This document shows, one piece after another, positions 45,339 to 57,379 of a stretch of DNA of 64,000 nucleotides. The notes beneath the pieces were generated by a model. It was not told the origin of the DNA. It did not search any database and saw nothing but the letters and a program-made list of their open reading frames with translations. This DNA is from Gordius sp. MW1. Lineage: Eukaryota; Nematomorpha; Gordioida; Gordea; Gordiidae. Numbering within the stretch: position 1 is the first letter of the stretch; every line of letters begins with the position of its first letter. The stretch is from contig OZ038527.1 of NCBI GenBank assembly GCA_964036665.1, positions 14,663,835-14,727,834 on the forward strand, read 5' to 3'. The translations under genes and the position numbers were made by a program.

Positions 45339-45437
45339 AAAAAATTTAATATATCGAATAAACGAGCGAAGAATATCTTTACAATACAGGGTGCTCCGTC
45401 TTACCCAAAAACGGAGTTCACCTTTGCTCTTTGAAAG

Positions 45438-45621
45438 TCACGCTTGTGCACGCCTAGGGCATTCCCTCGCCCTATGCCCCTCCCCTCTACATATAAAACA
45501 TACTAACTCCTGATTATCTCTCGGAGATGAACGCGTTTCATGCCCGATCTCTCCACATTTTTAGCATTTAGCTACCCAATCTCTATTCCTCCTCTTATCT
45601 CCACGGCATGCCTCACACCGT
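45438..45621 (-). pseudogene. Gypsy gag fragment with CCHC zinc knuckle
   Basis: The minus strand encodes KCGEIGHETRSSP (first knuckle, last Cys changed to Ser) and CFICRGEGHRARECPRR (complete CX2CX4HX4C knuckle), interrupted by a stop before the first knuckle. The spacing matches the double knuckle at 52396-52531 of element C. Role in an intact element: packaging of element RNA. No pol follows, so this is a relic. Confidence 0.75.
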
Positions 45622-46247
45622 TTAAAACATGCAATTATTGTGTAAACCCTATACAAAAACAACTAATATATATATAGTATTCTGTTACATACCCATGCTT
45701 AATATACATTGTTCAAGAGAAACCTAATTATAATGTTTAATACCAATCGACACAACTTCTTCTTAATTACCGCCCAATTTAATAAAATAAGTACAAATAT
45801 GAGAACATAAACAAAAATCTTTAGCATCCACTTACTTAGTTGTAACTCGTATTCTAGAATAAGTTACAAATTCCGTCCTAATCTTTTCGTCAAATATAAT
45901 TACAGTTCTCCAAATTAGTATCGAAATTAATTTTTTCCCGGTTTAGTAGTCCCTGAATAATACTTGTTACTTTTTCATCTTTTTTTGACTCTCCCACTAT
46001 CCATGGCTTTGATTTATGCCTTTTCAACCGATGGCTATCACTTGCCGTACTACCAACACTCCAAAACCCGCTTACATCATGCCTTTATAACCGTACATAC
46101 AATGGTTATATCAGTAACACATATATACAACACAACATCAAACCATTACACACAATCTCGATGTAAACATTGTAAAAAAAAATGGTCAAACAATATAATC
46201 AATAATAATGTACACACACAATGGCTACTACATATACTATAAATCAA
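45622..46247. other. Non-coding stretch
   Basis: AT-rich. 46148-46245 (CACAATCTCGATGTAAACAT...) is repeated at 48250-48346 on the far side of LTR element 2. Confidence 0.45.
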
Positions 46248-46624
46248 TGGACCCAAACCCCCCCCCCCTTCACATATATAATATAGGCTATTTATCGTTA
46301 TCGATTTACTTTACGCGTAGTCATCATTGTTACCACTATGATAAAAATAGATTGTTAACACCATTTCGCCATCGCGATGGCATATAGATATTATTATCGC
46401 GATGAGTTACCCATTATTATTTTTTATCATTATCGAAAATTACTCGTTTTCTCTTACACAGACATAATTAATTTTTTTATTTTGGTGTTGAAAACAAAAG
46501 CACGGAAAATGTAGATATAAAAATATATCTCAAAATTTATTTCGCGTCATTCGCTAGAACTTTCTAATGCAATTCTATTCTACTTTAATAAATCCTTTTT
46601 GTTCAATGCTGATTTATGGATTTA
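46248..46624 (+). repeat. 5' LTR of LTR element 2
   Basis: Collinear with 47662-48051 over its length. The first ~10 bases (TGTGGTGTTC in the 3' copy) are shortened here to TGG before ACCCAAACCCC. Confidence 0.75.
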
Positions 46625-47661
46625 AGTGGCACCGGAGCAGAAGTAATCGAACCACTTCGCCTCAACAAGAGGAAAGGAAATAATTAATACGGAAAAATGT
46701 TATTCAACCCTCAGAAGGCAATTCCTATCCTGATTCCCAGTGTCAACCCTCAAAATGCAAATACCCATCCTGATTCCGAGTGTCAACCAAGCAAATACCC
46801 CAAGATCATCTGAGAGTACAAGGAAAATTTTCTCAATTGTCTGGAAACAAAATATAAGATTCTATGAACGGAAGAAAAATTCCTCCAAAGTCCGAAAAAT
46901 TGGTAGACCAGCAATTACCCATCCATTATGACAAGATCATTATTCGAAAAACAGATCCTTCCTCTTATTAACAAATAGACGAAGGAAAAGAAATTCTTCA
47001 ATACAATTCAAATTCAGTAAACAAAAAGATAAGATGTAACCCACTGGAATTATTTACATACTATGAATTTTGTTTTAAACATTATTGCTCTAGTTGTAAT
47101 AGATTAAAATATATGTTTACGAAAAATTGTTATTCAACCCCCTCATCGCGTTCCCCTTTCTCTTATGCATAATTTTACTTAACATTTTTTTTGTATTATT
47201 ATTTTTGGCGGTTGGCCCATGATTTTGATAGAATTAGGAAGGGGTGGCGAGAGAGAAAGATGATTTGTAGAATGACAATTTAAAGTATAGGTATAGAATA
47301 ATTGGGATAATTTAGTATGATTAATTATGATTTTGGTTGCGACTGTTGCTCGGTGCGTCACAGAGCTGGGACAAAAAGTCCGCTAGCCATGACGTACCCT
47401 TTTTATTGCTGAGTCGATTCGAGGGCAAAGGTCATAAAATGGCAGTAGATGTCAGACGATAAATTATATTAGTGGGCTTAATTTCAGTAAATGCTTGAAA
47501 AATTATGTTGGTTATACTTATACCTATGGTTTGTTTGGACTTTGTTTAAAATTGATCAGGTCGCCACCTAGACCTTTAAATGGCTTTCAACAACACTGAA
47601 CCCCATACCTTTATCGGAACGTTAGGACATTAAGTCTTTGACTTTTCGTTAAAAGGGGAGG

Positions 47662-48051
47662 TGTGGTGTTCACCCAAACCCCCCCCCCCCCACATATATA
47701 TACTATACGCTATTCATCGTTATCGATTTACTTTACGCGTAGTCATCATTGTTACCATTAGATATAGATTGTTAACAACACTTCGCTTTTTATTACCATC
47801 GCGATGGCATATAGATAATATTATCGCGATGAGTTAACCATTATTATTTTTTATCGTTATCGAAAATTATTCGTTTTCTCTTATACAGATATAATTAATT
47901 ATTTTTTTTTGGTGTAGAAAACAAAAGCACGAAAGATGTAGATACAAAAATATATCTCAAAACTTATTTCGCGTCATTCGCTAGAACTTTCTAATGCAAT
48001 TCTACTCTACTTTAATAAATCCTTTTTGTTCAATGGTGATTTATGGATTTA
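47662..48051 (+). repeat. 3' LTR of LTR element 2
   Basis: Begins TGTGGTGTTCACCC after the polypurine tract and ends GATTTATGGATTTA. Differs from the 5' copy by scattered substitutions and small indels. Confidence 0.78.
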
Positions 48052-48530
48052 TATATACTACAAATCCGTATATACTATAAATTCGTAGATATAAGTATCA
48101 TACAATTATTTAAAACATAATAAATATATAAAATATTTATAATCAAAACATATAAAGTTTAAAAACATTTTATAGATAACTACACAAAAATCAGAGATAT
48201 ACAATACAATTTTATATTTTAACGCCATACAGAATTAATTTCGAAAACTACACACAATCTCGATGTAAACATTGTAAAAAAAATTGGTCAAACAATATAA
48301 TCAATAATAATGTACACACACAATGGCTACTACATATACTATAAATCCGTATATACTATAAATCCGTAGATATAATTATCATACAATTATTTAAAACATA
48401 ATAAAAATATAAATATATATAATCAAAACATATAAAGTTTAAAAACATTTTATAGATAACTACACCAAAATCAGAGATATACAATACAATTTTATATTCC
48501 AACGCCATACACAATTAATTTCGAAAACGC
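48052..48530. repeat. ~190-bp direct duplication
   Basis: 48060-48245 and 48345-48530 are near-identical (ATACAATTATTTAAAACATA, AAAACATTTTATAGATAACT, AACGCCATAC). Between them lies 48250-48346, itself a copy of 46148-46245. Confidence 0.8.
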
Positions 48531-49171
48531 AATACAATTTATCCACATACACAATCAATTTCCAAACAAACAGGAGAAATACAATTTCTCCACCTCCTCT
48601 CCCCGTTTTTTTTAAATCTATAAATTTATTTTTATTTTTTTTATTTTTTTTTAAAGGGGGGGGGGGGGTTTAAACATAAGTGGAATACGATTATCATACA
48701 AACATTCAATTCCATACATATTATTATTATATTATAAATAATTCGCGTATAAAATATTTCACTCCAGACAACGCTACGCCCCGACATACCATATCCCATT
48801 TTGATATGTATACAATATCTTGCCAATTTTTTTTTGTATTTTTTTTATATATATATATTTGTATTATTTTTTTTTTGTATTTGTTATATATATTTTTTTT
48901 ATATATATTTATTTATTTTTTATATTAATAATTGAGGATAAAATATAATTTAGTACTAGAACATAAAGCAGGGTAGATGTATGGAGGTAGGAAAGTGCTA
49001 GAATAGAAAAATATATCTAGATGTTTATAGTTAAGTAGCATGTAAGATAAATGTTAGATATAGTGCTAAAATAGCCAGCGCTAGACTAAAAAAAATTAGC
49101 TATTAAATGACCCATCAAAACGTTCCATTAATCAAATATATACAGATCTTCCTTTCTTCTTTTTAGCTGAT
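48531..49171. other. Low-complexity and AT-rich stretch
   Basis: T-rich runs (48607-48650, 48826-48920), a G run near 48656-48668 and TA microsatellite-like sequence. No gene seen. It lies where the 3' LTR of element C would be expected, but no LTR could be recognised. Confidence 0.4.
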
Positions 49172-50289
49172 TCATGGCCGCACCACTAAATTCCCACTGT
49201 TATCTTCGACCATATACTTAAAGTTACTATCTGCCTTTCGCACTATCCCTTTCGTCCACTTTTTACCGCCGTTAAACATCCTCACCCACACCAAATCTTC
49301 TTTTTTGAACTTTGTTTTCTTGGCTAACTCTCCTACATTCTCATTTTTTATTAAGTCCAGCCAACACCTGCCCCTCTTACCCAAGAATTTTTCACTGGGG
49401 GACTTCTCCACTCCCTTCCGGGTGCTATTATACATCAACTGCATCTTCCATAATTCTCCTCCACCAGCCTCTCTCTTTTTAAACCAACTCTTTGCTATGC
49501 CTACCATTCTTTCCGCCTGGCCATTTGATTGTGGATAATAGGGAGCCGTCACTTCATGTCTCACTCCCTGTGCCAGGAATTTTTTTTTAACTCATTACTT
49601 ATAAAAGCGGGACCACCATCCGACACTATCATCAGAGGCAAGCCATATTTTTCGAACAAGCCTTTCATTATGACAATCACCACCCTCCCCGACATTTAAC
49701 TAACTTTAAAGAATTCAACCCACTTGGAATAAGCGTCTACCACTAATAGATATGCCTTATTCCGCCAGTCAAAGAAATCCACATGTATTCTTTCCCAAGC
49801 CCTTGCAGCCAATTTCCACTTACCCTTCTCCCCACCACGGGGCATATCACTCACAGCATTACAGGCCTCACACGCTCTGGCCAGGTCCTCAATATCCCGG
49901 CTTATTTCTGGCCACCACATTTATTCCCTCACCCATTGTTTCATCTTAACTATCCCCTGATGTCCCGCATGTAAAACCCTTAATGTTTCCTCTTTTAAAA
50001 TCTCAGGAATTATTACTCTTGCCCCTCTCATTAAACACCCCTCCACCAAGTGCAACTCTTTACTCACCCTCCTAAACGCTCTCCACTCATAGCTCCATTC
50101 TTTGTTGCCTTGCACACACTCACAAACCTGTTGCAAAACATCATCCCCAACCATGCTATTTTTTATCCGATCCCAAGACACGGGCTTACTTTCCTCCACC
50201 CTTAGCGCGGCCATTCTCACATACTCACTCGCCAGCCCTTCCAAATGGTGACAACTATCATCTGCTTTTTCAACCTCCTTTTCAGGCAC
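49172..50289 (-). pseudogene. Element C integrase
   Basis: An N-terminal HHCC-type segment (HAGHQGIVKMKQWV, then CEACN) is followed by WERIHVDFFDWRNKAYLL with the first catalytic Asp present. After a frame change comes MIVSDGGPAFIS (second Asp, about 49620), and after another, YPQSNGQAERM (catalytic Glu, about 49530). The C-terminal domain (EDLVWVRMFNGGKKWTKG) ends near 49172. All three catalytic acids are visible but in different frames, so it is not expressible as one protein. Confidence 0.82.
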
Positions 50290-50786
50290 CCATCTAGACA
50301 GAATATCTGGCAGATAGTTAATCTTGCCGGCCCTATATTAGATTGTAACACTAAACCTGCCCACCATCTTTGTAGCCGAGGGGACAATAATAATTCATTA
50401 TTCCCTTTATTAAATAAGTCCCGCAGCGGCTTATGATCCGTATAAATGGTAAATGGGCGATCTACTAGATATTCCCGGCATCTTATTACCCCATACACCA
50501 TGGCTAACGCCTCCTTTTCAATGACTGAATACCGCAACTCACAATCCCTTAACTTCCGCGAGAAATATATAATTGGTTTTTCTATCCCTTCATCCACCTG
50601 CAACAGTACCCCGCCCACTCCCAACATTGAGGCATCAACCGCTAACCTCGTCTCCCTTTCATTATCAAAACAAATCAGGACGGGCAAAGCTACGAGACAT
50701 TGTTTCAGTTGCTCAAAACTACTTTGACACCTCTCATCCCAAACAAACGCTCTTTTTCGAATTAAACCGTATAAAGGTGCCGACAA
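50217..50786 (-). pseudogene. Element C RNase H domain
   Basis: Encodes LAVDASMLGVGGVLLQ, then YFSRKLRDCELRYSVIEKEA, YTDHKPLRDLF and LLLSPRLQRWW: the Ty3/gypsy-type RNase H that removes RNA from the cDNA hybrid. Reads open for 189 codons but is separated by frameshifts from RT before it and integrase after it. Confidence 0.85.
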
Positions 50787-50799
50787 TTGGGCAAAATTT

Positions 50800-51883
50800 T
50801 TAATAACTTATTATAGTAATTAAATACTCCCAAAAAACTATGCAGCTTTTTTTTATACCATGTTCCCTCAATTTTTGAATCACTTCAACCTTGTCCCTCA
50901 CTGGGGTTATAGTATCTCCCTTCAATACATGGCCTAAATAAACGACTTCTTCCGTAGCAAACTTACTCTTCTCCCAATTTACTACCATACCGCTTTCCTT
51001 AATACGCCTTAATACCTCGTATAACCGAATATCATGCTCTTCCCGCGATTTACCACTCACCAAAATATCATCCATATAATAAAATACGCCGTCCATATCC
51101 CTAAACAATGCGGCCATCGTCCTTTGATCGGAGCTGACACACTCAGCCCGAATGGTAACCGGCGAAAAACAAATAAACCTTTGTGCGTGTTTATCGTTAA
51201 ATACCCGCTAGTCCTCTCACTTACTAGAAGTTGTAAATAAGCACTGGCAAAGTCGATCTTCGAATACCATCGACAGCCACTCAACTGTGCTACAATCTCC
51301 TCAAAGCGAGGTAGTGGATACTTAACATCCCTCACACAGTGATTCAGGGTCACCCGAAAATCTACGCATAACCTTAATGTTCACTTTCCTCACCGGAACT
51401 AACGGTGTCGCCCAATAACGAGACCACTTCCCTTATAACCCCCTCCTTTAGCCATGTATCTAATTTCCTTTCAACCTCTTTTTTCCACTCGAAGGGAATT
51501 CTCCGCACTCCACAAAACTTGGGAATGGCGCCTTCTTTTAATTCTAAATCTTCCACCCCTTTACAACAGCCTAATCTGTCCTCAAACACGTCCTCAAATT
51601 TTTTTAACATCGCAATTAACTCTTTACCTTCCTCCCTTTCCCCCTCCTTACTCTCAAACGACACCTCCAACGCCACATCCCCCTTTTCTACACAATCCCA
51701 CCAATTAAACTCTTTGGACCATTTATTAATTCTGTCCCACCCTACAATATTATTAACCGCCCAGTCCATTATATATACTTCCGCCTCTACTAGTTCTCCC
51801 TTATGTCTTACTTTTACTACGCACCTACCCAGAACCTTTAGCTCCTCTCCCGTTAATAAGCATATGTTAACCTTACCATTCAT
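50800..51883 (-). pseudogene. Element C reverse transcriptase
   Basis: Begins with FEDVFEDRLGCCKG...RIPFEWKKEVERKLDTWLKEG (about 51700-51450), shifts frame, continues with YSKIDFASAYLQLLVSE and FRRLPFGLS (about 51270-51170), shifts again, then FYYMDDILVSGKSREEHD with the catalytic YMDD box (about 51080) and VVYLGHVLKGDTITP. At least two frameshifts in this domain. Confidence 0.85.
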
Positions 51884-52079
51884 ATCCAGCTTTGGTTTCT
51901 GCGGCGACCCACGTCCTTTTGTTGAAGATAGAAATCGCCGACCCTGTATCCACTAACATGAGATGTTCTTTCCCATTTAATTTAATAATTAATAACGACT
52001 GTTCGCTTGCTAAGGCCCCCACCCCAATTTCACGCCGCTTTATGCTATTATCCCATACCCTCCTTATCAAGCCGCACAT
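51873..52079 (-). pseudogene. Element C aspartic protease
   Basis: Contains LMLVDTGSAISIFNKRTW, the retropepsin active-site triad D-T-G with flanking hydrophobics. It overlaps the following frame by a few bases, so a frame change separates it from RT. Confidence 0.8.
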
Positions 52080-52395
52080 ATTTCCTTTGTACAGCGTATT
52101 GTGCGCACATGCAAGATGCCCTTGTTTTACACGTACCCCCTCCCATTACTCTTATTGCTTTCCTGTAGCCAATACCTATATTTATAACACCATTGACGCC
52201 AGATCTAATTACATATGCATATAATTCAAGTTCTACTACAATTAAATTATTTAATTAAATTAAATAAATAATGTTTATAGCAATATATCGTTTTTATAGT
52301 TGCATAGAAGCAGCAAAATAAATTAAAGAGAAAAATAAAAGGAAAGTTACTAAGGACATAAACTATTTTCTTCCCATACCCTAGTCATGTGCCTC

Positions 52396-52531
52396 CCCGC
52401 CTGGGACAATCCCTTGATAAATGCCCCTCTCTCCGACATAAATAACATATCAGCGGAGAACTAAGTTTGGGACATGATCTCATTCCATGCCCCAACTCGC
52501 CGCACTTATAACATTTTATATTCTCTGGCGC
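52396..52531 (-). pseudogene. Element C gag nucleocapsid, two CCHC knuckles
   Basis: CYKCGELGHGMRSC and CYLCRREGHLSRDC, both complete CX2CX4HX4C zinc knuckles, followed by PRRG. The capsid part is absent: the frame runs directly back into TGGCGCCA and the LTR-like sequence. Confidence 0.85.
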
Positions 52532-52534
52532 CAC

Positions 52535-52832
52535 TGTTGACTTCAGGGTTTATACAATACGCAATCCAAATTTATTATATCCCAAGACCAAGATCACAAT
52601 TATCGAATGATTATAAAAATTAGTGTATTCCAGTATTCACGAGACAAAGACAATCAAAAATATAATCGAATCCATCAATATTAAAAAAGTGTGCGTGTCT
52701 ATTGTCTTTCCTCGTCTTTTCCTTTGTTTTTAATCACTTCTTTATCTGTCTATATCCTTCGGTCATATTATTTGTTTTTACTTTATTCTCCACACCCGCC
52801 TTTGTGTCGATACGCGTCGTTGACTAAACACA
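52535..52832 (-). repeat. Candidate 5' LTR of element C
   Basis: On the minus strand starts TGTGTTTAGTCAACGACG, contains the polyadenylation-like GATATAATAAATTTGG and ends GAAGTCAACA just before g-TGGCGCCA. Only one copy is present, so the boundaries rest on termini and position alone. Confidence 0.45.
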
Positions 52833-53952
52833 ACGAAGTTTTTCAACGTATGCTTTAAAATTATCTTATAGAGCGTCATTAAAATGTAAAATTATCTAAA
52901 TTTGGCTGGACAAGTCACGATGTTAAATATGTAGGGATATAAATCTTGTATTCATCACATATTAAATTGCTAAATATCTGAAAAAAACTTGAAACTCCCT
53001 CCGCCCCTTAAATGAAATTTTAAGTACGTCCATGAGTAAAAGCCTAAACAAAATTCACCAATTAAATCGCGATATCTTTATAAAAACATCAGTATAGTAA
53101 ATATAAATTTTGCATAAATTTTCGATTTTTTAATGGGTCGGGCCTACGGGCTAATCTTGGTAGGGAACCCAGCCTGAATTGCATTGAAAAAAATACGGAC
53201 GGGCTCCGAGGGGGCTTTAAAGTTTTTCAAACGGGTACGGGTGGCCCGACCTCCACTTCTATCTAAGTCATATCACCTAAAATTAATTCAGGCGCTGGGT
53301 ATATTACTTTTCGAAGCTGAATATTATTTGGTGTCGCACACAATTGTTTTAACTTTTCCAGCTTAGGTTTATTCAGGCCAATAGCCAAGATTTTCTCAAG
53401 GTTGTGGGGAAATTTTAAAAAATCAGCATTTTGGTTATCAGAGTTGTTAAATTTCTGGCGTGAGCAATGCTCACTATCTGCTTTGCTCGAGCTCGCACAC
53501 TGAGCTGTTTAATATGCGTGTTAGCAAAATGAGTGCTCCTCGTGCACTAGGCAGAACAGTGCATATAAAATTGCTCAAGCGGCGAGTCTAAAGAGCAAAA
53601 TCTGTTCAGGAATTGAGCAGATTGCCCGAGCAGGAACTCGAGCAGATATAACAGATTTAATAGAACCAATTGCTACTAGTGATGTTATGCGGCGCGCCAT
53701 TTGAGACCCATACCTTAATGGAGAGAAAGAGACTAAGAAGCCACACCATTATAAAGGTCCCTCGTAATACGCGCTTGCCTAGTGTAAGGTCCCTTTTTTT
53801 TTACTAATCCCCTCCCCCATGGTCCTAAATTGTAGAAAATAGAACCGCCATATGTGCCATTACATTAGTTACATTAACCATCACATTGATGAAACAAATA
53901 AGGCATAAGGGGTACTTTTTTTTAACATATAATAGCAACACTGTGGATAAAT
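52833..53952. other. Non-coding stretch
   Basis: 53120-53250 is a decayed GC-richer MITE-like fragment (CGGGCCTACGGGCTAATC). 53460-53650 holds repeated GAGC/GCTC motifs able to pair. Nothing coding recognised. Confidence 0.4.
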
Positions 53953-54021
53953 CAGTGGCGTAAATGAGGGTTTTTTGATTAATAACTAAATTAAATGGGT
54001 TAAAATATTATAGTTTAGTTA

Positions 54022-54644
54022 AGGGAGACCGGGTCCTAAATAGCCATAGAAAATTAAAACGCAATTTAAAAATAACTAAAAATTATTTTTTCAATTTTTT
54101 TGTTGGAACGTAATTTTAAGGTCTATTTTTACAATAATAAAAAAATTCGAATTTAAAAAATTAATGGTTTTGTCACAAATTAAATTTTAAAAAAACAAAA
54201 ATTCTAAAAATTTAAAAAATGCTCGGGGCAAGTCATAGCCCCTTTCGGGGGATAGATTATACCGTACGTTTTCACTTCCTTGTGGTGTATGCTAAGCTAA
54301 GTTAAATTTAACATGTTATATAGCCAATAAAAATTTAATCATTAGACGATTCTTATATAAAAAATAACCCTTTATAAGATAAAAGTTAGATCAATCCAAA
54401 ATATTCAGCCAAAAAAATTCTATGTGCAAAATAAAAAATTTTGTCAAGGCTACTAATAGCCCCGAATCGTTTTTTCTCAATATAAATTTTAAATTTTATT
54501 TTTTCTAAACAAAAATTTTTTTACTTAAGCCTTATGCAAAAATACACATATGGTTTAAATTATAATTTAATATCATTATTAATTTAAAAAAATAATTAGA
54601 AAGATAATAGTAACCCCAGGCTACGACTAGCCCCGGTCTCCCCT
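54022..54644. mobile_element. MITE-like repeat with AGGGAGACCGGG ends
   Basis: Left AGGGAGACCGGGTCCTAAAT and right TAGCCCCGGTCTCCCCT form terminal inverted repeats 623 bp apart. Internal motifs AGTCATAGCCCC and CTACTAATAGCCCC repeat the end sequence. No clear TSD. Confidence 0.6.
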
Positions 54645-55034
54645 ACATCAAAGACTTTAAGACACTTATAAAACCTAGAAACATAAGAAAGATTTTTTGA
54701 AGGAGGGGGTTATAAAATTTTCATTTATTTGTAGCTATTTTTTTGGATAAAAATGATTTTTCTACGTGAGCCTGCCCTACCCCTTAGCCAAGTGGGCCCT
54801 GCAGCGAGCCCGACTTGTTGGTTGTTTAATTTTTATTTTTAATTATAAATAGAATGTAAAAAAGATTTGCCAGCTTCCCCCCCCTCGAGAAATGTTTATT
54901 TGATTCTATATTTTTATATTGCCTAACCTATGGCATGAATATTTGCAATTAATTTATCGGAAATGAAACAAAGATAATTTGGCGTTATAAATAAAAGAGT
55001 TAAAAAATAATTACCAAATCAGGATATCCGCGCA

Positions 55035-55210
55035 ATCTGCTGAGAAAAAATTACATAACAACTCGAGTCCCAGCAGGTATCTGAAGTGTAATGTCCGGCC
55101 CCTTCTATTTTAAACATCCTCGAATGTCAACCCACTGAGAAATAATTACATAACAACTCTAGTCCCACAGGTATGTGAAGTGTGATGTCCGCTACCTTCT
55201 ATTGTTAAAC
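55035..55210. repeat. ~93-bp direct duplication upstream of hAT transposase
   Basis: Two copies of CTGAGAAA(A)AATTACATAA...CAACTC(G/T)AGTCCCA...GAAGTGT(A/G)ATGTCCG in a row within the presumed 5' region of the hAT element. Confidence 0.75.
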
Positions 55211-55347
55211 AACTTAGTAATTTTAATTGTTTTATAGTTAATCAAATGACACAAACAATTAAATTATAGCATAAATTGGCAGGCAAGGTTTTATGAAAGG
55301 TATATAAACTCTGTAATTAAGTAGGATATTAATTACCCTTTTTTATA

Positions 55348-57379
55348 ATGAACCCTTCTATCAATAACCAAGAAGATATAATATCTAGCGAAGATTTACA
55401 GGATGTTTCGATAATAAATTCCCTGATCGATGGTGACGAGGTATAATATTAATATTTAAATAATTTATTTTTTGTATAGATGGAATCAAGTGTTGGGAGC
55501 CAAAATACGCCTCTTTCGGTGTCCAGATCTAAACCTTGCTACAAAATAAAAAGAATATTTGAGTACACCCCTCTAAAATCCCATCGTAAATGTAGTATCT
55601 GCAACCAGCGATACAGTTCGCATACTAGTTCAAGTAATCATTAAATACAGTACGGCATATTAATTATATATTTAGCCAATTTGAAACGACACCTTGAAGT
55701 ATTTCACCCAGATGTTCTAAACAAAGAGCCTGAAGTACAAACCACTCACTTGCTGGGTGTTAGGAAAGTCACAGATGCAGAAAATTGTGAAATTAACCGA
55801 CGCATAATGAAATTAGTCATACAAAATAATCTACCATTGTCAATTTATGATTCAGAAGCTCTTAAAAGTCTATTCTTTTACGTAAATAGATCGGCAGAAA
55901 TTTGATCACGTCAAAAAGCAACCAAATTTTTGGGAAATTTATTTGAAAATACCAAGAAACAATTTATTCTTCGATTAAAAAATCTTAAGTGCAAAATCTC
56001 AATTAGTAGTGATATTTGGACGGCTAAAAGTTCTTTGGCCTACGTTGCAATTACAATTCATTACGTGACTGACGATTGGACCCCACACAATTATCTTCTT
56101 GATTTTGTAGAATTCGGTTACCCACATACTGCCAAAGACCTGAAGGATCTCATTATTAATTCCTTGGAGGAATTCGGCATATTGGAAAAGTTATTGGCCA
56201 TAACACACGACAATGGATCTAACATAGTTTTGGCGGCAAAGTTAATGGAAAAAGAATTGTTTAACAAACATTTCCTGACGTTAAATAGTGTGCGATGTAT
56301 GGCGCACGTTCTAAATTTAATTGCGAAGGAGGGTTTAAAATACTTAGCACCCCACTTAACCAAAATCGAAAATTTTGTAGCGAAGCTTCACAGATCGCCC
56401 AAATACATGCAGGAATATGTAAAGATAACCGGGAATAAGATTCCCCTTGATGTTAGCACAAGATGGAATAGCAAATATTTAATGCTTAAAAGTGTCAACA
56501 AGGTAAAATTATAATTTGAATTTGCTTACTTAATGTTTTTTAGAATACACAGGCCATAAATCAACTTTTGAATACCCAAAACGATCCCTGTCGTTTAACC
56601 AATTATGAAATCAATACCTTAAAGGAAATTGAACTCTTTCTAGAGCCATTTTATGAAATGACTAACGAGCTTTCATCCCACAGAAGTACCGTCGGGATTG
56701 TACTTGTGTTTTTTCAGGAGATTGAAAAAATATTAATTAAATTTTCTGGAGAAGGAACTATGGTCAAAGAAGCATCAATGAAAATGATGGAAAAGGGTGC
56801 CATTTATAGGGCTAAATATATCACACTAGAAAATTACATCGCTATTGTGCTGGACCCCAGAATTAAGAAGGCTTTAATGCCAAATTTCATGGATTTGAAT
56901 GGTAATCATTTTAAATTTATTTTTTATACTTATTTAGGGTTTATGGAACAATTTGAAGAGACTTATAACTCATATAACCCGGATATAAGCCACAGTCAAG
57001 ACCAATGCGTTTCTCTGTCGACGTTGATGTCGGTATCCATTTTGGATAATTTAAAAAGGTATAATTTAATATTGCATGCTTATATAATTTGAATAGGGCG
57101 GCTAAATTAAAGCCAAATAAAGAAGGGGAATTAATAGATTATTTTCGCGAAGAGTTGGCGAGTTCCAATATGGATATATTTGATTGGTGGAAAGCCCATT
57201 CCACAATATACCCAACCCTCTCCAAAATGGCACAGGATTATTTGGGACAAGCCCCTACATCAGTCCCTAGCGAAAGAATATTCTCGTCCGCCGTCAATAC
57301 CCTGACCAATAAAAGAAATAAATTGTCGTCTGCTAATTTAAAATATAGTTTATGTTTAAATAGCTGGAACACTCTGTAA
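55348..57379 (+). pseudogene. hAT transposase, six exons, one in-frame TGA
   Basis: Exons 55348-55440, 55480-55633, 55676-56502, 56544-56901, 56938-57058 and 57097-57379. All introns are GT-AG, 36-42 nt. Total 1,836 nt, 611 codons plus stop, usual for a hAT transposase. Domains: BED zinc finger (CSICNQRYSSHTS and, across the intron, NLKRHLEVFHP), catalytic core (SSDIWTAKSSLAYVAITIHY, ITHDNGSNIV, VRCMAHVLNLI), C-terminal hATC dimerisation domain (APTSVPSERIFSSAVNTLT, NKRNKL). A TGA at about 55903, just after VNRSAEI, is the only lesion in this model. One intron (56902-56937) keeps the frame open if retained. Probably a recently active copy. Confidence 0.88.

Larger units (their letters stand above)
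46248..48051 (+). mobile_element. Non-autonomous LTR element 2
   Basis: Two ~380-bp direct repeats (46248-46624 and 47662-48051; shared ACTTTACGCGTAGTCATCAT, TATCGCGATGAGTTA, CGCGTCATTCGCTAGAAC) flank ~1.04 kb. TGGCACCGGAGCAGAAG follows the first repeat at 46627 (primer-binding position). AAAAGGGGAGG (47651-47661) precedes the second, which starts TGTGGTG. The internal part has no gag/pol domains. It shares the GTCACAGAGCTGG...TAGCCATGACGT block and the pre-polypurine-tract bases with LTR element 1. The TSD was not resolved. Confidence 0.8.
49172..52832 (-). mobile_element. Ty3/gypsy LTR retrotransposon C
   Basis: Minus-strand order: candidate LTR (52535-52832), TGGCGCCA primer-binding-like site, double CCHC knuckle of gag, protease, RT, RNase H, integrase. 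The N-terminal part of gag is missing. The frame changes about six times. The chain of domains is otherwise nearly complete. No second LTR or TSD found. Confidence 0.85.

Noticed and set aside
48826-48925. T-rich and TA-rich run as a promoter or origin
   Set aside because: Simple low-complexity sequence with no supporting signal or nearby start.
51405-51956. 183-codon plus-strand frame
   Set aside because: Antisense shadow of element C protease/RT coding; serine/proline/threonine-rich composition is a reading-frame artefact.
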